From NCBI GenBank assembly GCA_037039685.1, contig JAWNGF010000002.1, forward strand, positions 744,001-808,000: DNA of 64,000 nucleotides, in the 5' to 3' direction. This stretch comes from Ceratobasidium sp. AG-K. Taxonomy: Eukaryota; Basidiomycota; Agaricomycetes; Cantharellales; Ceratobasidiaceae. The notes below the pieces were generated by a model. That model saw only the letters and a program-made list of their open reading frames with translations, was not told where the DNA came from and searched no databases. Positions 60,140-64,000 of this stretch are shown piece by piece (positions within the stretch are counted from its first letter, which is position 1; each line of letters opens with the position of its first letter). The translations under genes and the position numbers were made by a program.

Positions 60140-62350
60140 TAAAACATAACCGTAAATGTACGGTACATTCTAGCAGACCACCGACGGCCAATTGTAAAGG
60201 CGGTAGATCACCCAGGCAAGATTGAAGCCCTGCGAGTGCCGTCCCCAGTGCACCTCTCTCCAGGCTCTATTCTATTTTTACCGCTTGGGAAACGCCTTTG
60301 GTCATTGGCACTAGCGGAATGCCCGTCGTTGGAGGGCATATCTAGATGGGATCCCAGCTGGTGCAAGGCTATCGGGTACAGGGGAGGTTACAAGCGATGA
60401 ATTGGAACAAGAGCTTCGCCCAGTCTGGGAGAGGCGGTTGTGAAAGAGGTCGGTCCGCCGTGGGGTTTTTTTTTTTTTTCGGATGCCATTGTCATGCCTG
60501 AGGTCGGATGGCGCCAGGAGAGATAGAGAGTCTGCTTAGGCGAGAATAGCCTGTTGTGGCGATGACAGAGTAGCCAAGATCGTGGTGTCCGCGTCCAGAT
60601 GAGCGGTCATTTGGTCACGCTGCAAACCCTGAGCAGGGTCTGTGGTGTTACCTATCTCATTAAGGCAATATCCGCTTCGCCTACTCCTCCTCGCTGGGAA
60701 TTTTGGCTTATTTCCTGCCCTGTTCGCTCACTTGCCTGCGGAAGTAAAACGATCCCCCCCCCCCCGGACTTTTAAATCCAATGCCACTTGCGCCCACCAC
60801 GCTCTAGTGTGGTTAAACCATATAGCGTTACGTTCAGTGAACCCCCAAAGCACTTGTAAGCTGTATCCCACTTTACTCGGTTTCAACTATGAGCAAAAGA
60901 TCGATGGATTGAATTATAAAAATATGACGCACCCCACGCTCGCTTATTAGACTGTTGTATCTGATAGGTAAGAAACTTGCAAGGTGCTTGACGTGACACG
61001 CATTCAAACTTATATCACAGGGGGGGGGGACCTGGAGGGTCCGACAGACTCCACGAGGTCATGGTACGAATATATCACGAAAGTATCTTGCCAATATGAC
61101 TTCTAATCCTCTCACACTCTTTAAACAAACCTGGAAATCGACGACAAATATAAGCTATTCGAGCGGATTCAAGGCACACCCTTATTTCTTCCTCAGCATT
61201 GTGAGTCTATCTTGCACAGCCCTCTTTTCTCCTCGCACCAAGGTTGCAAAACACCTGCCGGTGAGTGAGATATGAAACGCAGTACAAGAAACTTGGCAAT
61301 CTCAGCGTAGGCTCGCACTAAGCAGTGATACCCTATGAACGTTGGACGTATGAAGACTAAGGAGCTCGGATAGTAGGACATGGTTGTTCCTGGTATTTGT
61401 ACATGTTTTACCGGAGCGCGATCCCCCGCAATCGAGACTACGCAAATGAGCGATCGAAATGAAGTTGATCGACGCCACATCCAAGCCACCGGGTCTGGGA
61501 TCCCTGCTGAGCGTTGGAAATACATGCAACGCGATAGCTCACGGCCACGATAATAAGATTGATAGCTCGGTTAGCGAGCGCTTGATCAAAGAGAGAAGCG
61601 ATATACCTGCATGCCCATGGTTCACATCCTGGTAGCGGCATACGCGGCGGCTAGACGCACAGGCAGTCACATTGACCCGGCGTGTACAGGAGTAGAAGCA
61701 CATTCCATTACCCAGCACCTTGTCTCAGCAAAGTGCGACTCATCAAAAAAGGTTCTATTGCAGGCTCTTCCGGGCGTGGCACATCGCCGTCGTGGTAGGG
61801 GCGGTGGACCGAGACGTGGAGATGGTGGCCGGAATGAGTGCTCACGCGGTCACGTCATGGACCCTGAGGCACGTCCACAAGCCCAAATGCAAGCGGGTCC
61901 CGATCCCTTCTCCGCTTGCCCAATGACTCTCGCTCTGGTTCCCGAACGCCCCTGGTTTGTCTTGATGCGCGGCTATAACATGGACATACGACCCACCCTA
62001 GTCTGGTCAAAGCCTCTCCGGCTCTCGAGGAATCGGCTGGTCGTGTCCTCAACGCAGCGTCAACGCAATCCATGGGAGAATTGCTGACCAGAGTGGCAGG
62101 TCGTGCTGATGCACAGGCGAGATGAACGGTGACTGTGCGGGTGCCGCACACGTTGATTGACAACTGATGGAAGCCGCTAGGGTCCCCGGAACGGGCCCGT
62201 TGGTTTGGACACCAAGATAATCTATAGAAATAGGACACACCAAGTGGATACATAGTGTTGGTGCAAAGATATGAAGCGTGTTGATGCGAAAAATAGAGGA
62301 AAGTGTACAGGACAAAGCAAGGATACAACAGATAAAGGGGAATAAGCGCG
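60140..62350. other. Unassigned region with homopolymer runs
   Basis: About 2.2 kb between the NACHT remnant and the WD40 gene. It carries a T run at about 60466-60479, a C run at about 60758-60766 and a G run at about 61021-61029. Open frames at 60642-60950 and 61611-62087 (plus) and 61855-62445 (minus) have no recognisable content. Possibly degraded mobile or NLR-derived sequence, but I see no termini. Confidence 0.4.
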
Positions 62351-64000
62351 CTAGGACGAAACAGAGTCTGGGGACGCAACGTAGCACTTGTGCCACCGAT
62401 CGCCAAGTAGCGTGGTGTCGTCGATGCGAGCAGTGCAGCTAGCATTGATCACGAGGGGATTGGATGGAGTAAGAAACCCAAAACTCCGGCGGAAGTCAGA
62501 CGGCACCCAGAACAGCCGCTGCGATTTCGAGTTGGCCAGCCACCCCTCACGATCAATAGACCAATCGTCAGAGGACGTGAGACTCGCTTGCGCGGCCGCT
62601 ACTAGGTCCCAGATCCGAATCGTGCGGTCCAATGAGCCAGAGATGATACGCGCACCATCGGGAGAGAATACGACAGAGGTAATCTCATCGGTGTGACCCT
62701 TGAGTGGGCCAGCCACCATCGTGCCGCTCTCCACATCCCACACACGCAGCGTTTTATCCCAAGAGCCAGAGACGACGCGGGTCCCGTTGGGCGAGAATGC
62801 GACTGAGCTGACTGAATAGGTATGACCTGTGAACGGGCCATGTAGCACTGCGCCGTCACGCGCATCCAACACCAAGATGGTCTTGTCATTCGAGCCAGTC
62901 ACGACTCGCGTCCCGTCAGGTGAAAACGCCACGCAGTTGACATTTTCGGTGTGAGCGTCGGACTTCCATAGCGCGGAGCTGTCGCTGGCGAGCCACATTC
63001 GTACTCTGAACTCGTTGGGGCGGTCGCTGAGGCTGTCATCGGAGCCGTCGTCGAGGAAGTAGGGCAAGCCGGAGCCAGAGACAATGTGTGATCCATCCGG
63101 TGAGAACGCGATCGACGTGACTCCTCCGGTGTGACCCTCGAATGGCTTGGCGACTGATTCCCCAGTGCAGGAGTCCCATAGCCGGATGGTTCGATCATCG
63201 GAACCGGATGCAATTTGGCTGCCATCGGGAGACAAGGCAACCGACCAGACACAACTGGTGTGCTCCTTGATTGGACCGACGAGTAAAGCGCCGGTTGATG
63301 CGTCCCACATGCGTAGGGTGTCATCCCAAGAGCCGGACACGATGCGCGCCCCGTCAGGCAAGAATGCAACCATGTGGACTCCCTCGGCGTGACCTCTGAA
63401 AGGACCTGCCACAAGTGAGCCGTTGCGTGTGTCCCAGACGCAGATTGTGCCACTCCCCGAGCCAGATGCAACGCGTGCACCGTCAGGGGACAAGGAAACA
63501 GAATTAATACTGCTGGTATGCCTTTCGGGCTGGGTACTGCCAGTTGTTCCGTGGCGTGGATCCCAGACACGGATCGTCTTATCAGCAGACCCAGATAGGA
63601 TGCGTGTGCCATCCACACTAAATAGCACCGAGTTGACACTGCCGCCATGTTCCTCTAGTGGCCCAGCCAGCAGTATTCCGCTAACCACCTCCCAAACACG
63701 GATTGTTCCATCATTCGAACCAGAAACAAGCCGAGTGCTGTCGGGCGAGAACGAAACGGACTTGACAGCTTTAATATGACCCTCGAGCGGACCAGCGAGA
63801 AGCCGCGTGCCGTTCGACGTGTCCCATACTCGAACTGTGCAATCTATTGAGCCAGACGCCAGTCGCAGTCCATCATGAGAGTATGCGACCGAGTATACCG
63901 CACCTGTATGGCCCTTAATCGGTCCTTGGACGGTCGTGCTTGCCCGGAAATCCCAGACTCGGATTGTGCAGTCGCTCGAACCGGAGGCAAGGTGTCTGCC
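62351..64000 (-). CDS. WD40-repeat protein, 3' part (NACHT-WD40/HET-E-like), runs off window
   Basis: The minus-strand frame is open from the window edge (64000) to the stop at 62351, 549 codons. It encodes about eleven WD40 repeats with the high-identity pattern FSPDGxRIxSGSxDxTIRVWD typical of HET-E-type NWD proteins. One repeat (near 63050) has an acidic insertion and degenerate WD. The C-terminal tail (REGWLANSKSQRLFWVPSDF) matches the usual end of agaricomycete NACHT-WD40 proteins. The NACHT part should lie right of the window. Such proteins act in allorecognition or immunity; the ligand is unknown. Near-identical repeats suggest ongoing repeat homogenisation. Confidence 0.88.
   Translation of the reverse strand, partial: GRHLASGSSDCTIRVWDFRASTTVQGPIKGHTGAVYSVAYSHDGLRLASGSIDCTVRVWDTSNGTRLLAGPLEGHIKAVKSVSFSPDSTRLVSGSNDGTIRVWEVVSGILLAGPLEEHGGSVNSVLFSVDGTRILSGSADKTIRVWDPRHGTTGSTQPERHTSSINSVSLSPDGARVASGSGSGTICVWDTRNGSLVAGPFRGHAEGVHMVAFLPDGARIVSGSWDDTLRMWDASTGALLVGPIKEHTSCVWSVALSPDGSQIASGSDDRTIRLWDSCTGESVAKPFEGHTGGVTSIAFSPDGSHIVSGSGLPYFLDDGSDDSLSDRPNEFRVRMWLASDSSALWKSDAHTENVNCVAFSPDGTRVVTGSNDKTILVLDARDGAVLHGPFTGHTYSVSSVAFSPNGTRVVSGSWDKTLRVWDVESGTMVAGPLKGHTDEITSVVFSPDGARIISGSLDRTIRIWDLVAAAQASLTSSDDWSIDREGWLANSKSQRLFWVPSDFRRSFGFLTPSNPLVINASCTARIDDTTLLGDRWHKCYVASPDSVSS

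Noticed and set aside
61611..62087. 158-aa plus-strand ORF as a gene
   Set aside because: Overlaps a longer minus-strand frame that is equally featureless; no recognisable domain or codon pattern.

Overview
The window looks like nuclear DNA of a basidiomycete fungus, most likely an agaricomycete of the Rhizoctonia/Ceratobasidiaceae type (inference). Genes are broken by many 45-65 nt GT-AG introns. Gene content is a eukaryotic housekeeping set (U1-70K, PRP18, HUS1, ATG2, PNG1, TIM13, COX subunits, RLP24, JJJ1) with two accessory ends. No prokaryotic operons, CRISPR arrays or convincing tRNA or rRNA genes were seen.

Left accessory end (1-6.2 kb): three tandem, same-strand paralogues of an intron-containing protein made of an N-terminal domain plus three head-to-tail ubiquitin-like (Ubl) domains. 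The first copy is cut by the window edge. A 569-bp hAT-type MITE with an exact 8-bp target duplication sits 54 bp upstream of the third copy.

Core (6.7-57.9 kb), in order: KAPA synthase with a peroxisomal C-terminus (+), COX5b (-), SelO (+), a broken SDR gene (+), a membrane protein (+), HUS1 (-), a Shewanella-like phosphatase (-), ADAL (-), COX10 (+), a ZNF830 homologue (-), an unknown three-repeat protein (-), a secreted GMC oxidoreductase (-), a CobW GTPase (-), U1-70K (+), a homeodomain protein (+), PNG1 (-), PRP18 (+), TIM13 (-), COX12 (+), a DUF4140/DUF4139 protein (-), a CsbD-like protein (-), JJJ1 (-), ATG2 (+), RLP24 (-) and an unrecognised protein (+). Several pairs are divergent with very short shared promoters: PNG1/PRP18 70 bp, CobW/U1-70K 114 bp, TIM13/COX12 143 bp. 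Mitochondrial respiratory genes (COX5b, COX10, COX12, TIM13), splicing factors and late pre-60S factors (RLP24, JJJ1) recur.

Right accessory end (58.2-64 kb): a decayed NACHT (STAND/NLR-like) gene with at least two nonsense codons and a frameshift, then, across about 2 kb of unassigned DNA, the 3' part of a WD40-repeat gene with about eleven repeats that runs off the window. This is the usual layout of basidiomycete NACHT-WD40 incompatibility-type receptors.

Several conserved genes (COX10, COX12, ATG2, the DUF4139 protein, the homeodomain protein) carry single-base indels in otherwise intact reading frames. Either the sequence has residual indel errors or this haplotype is degenerate. Exon coordinates were derived by hand from splice sites, reading-frame continuity and homology remembered for each family.
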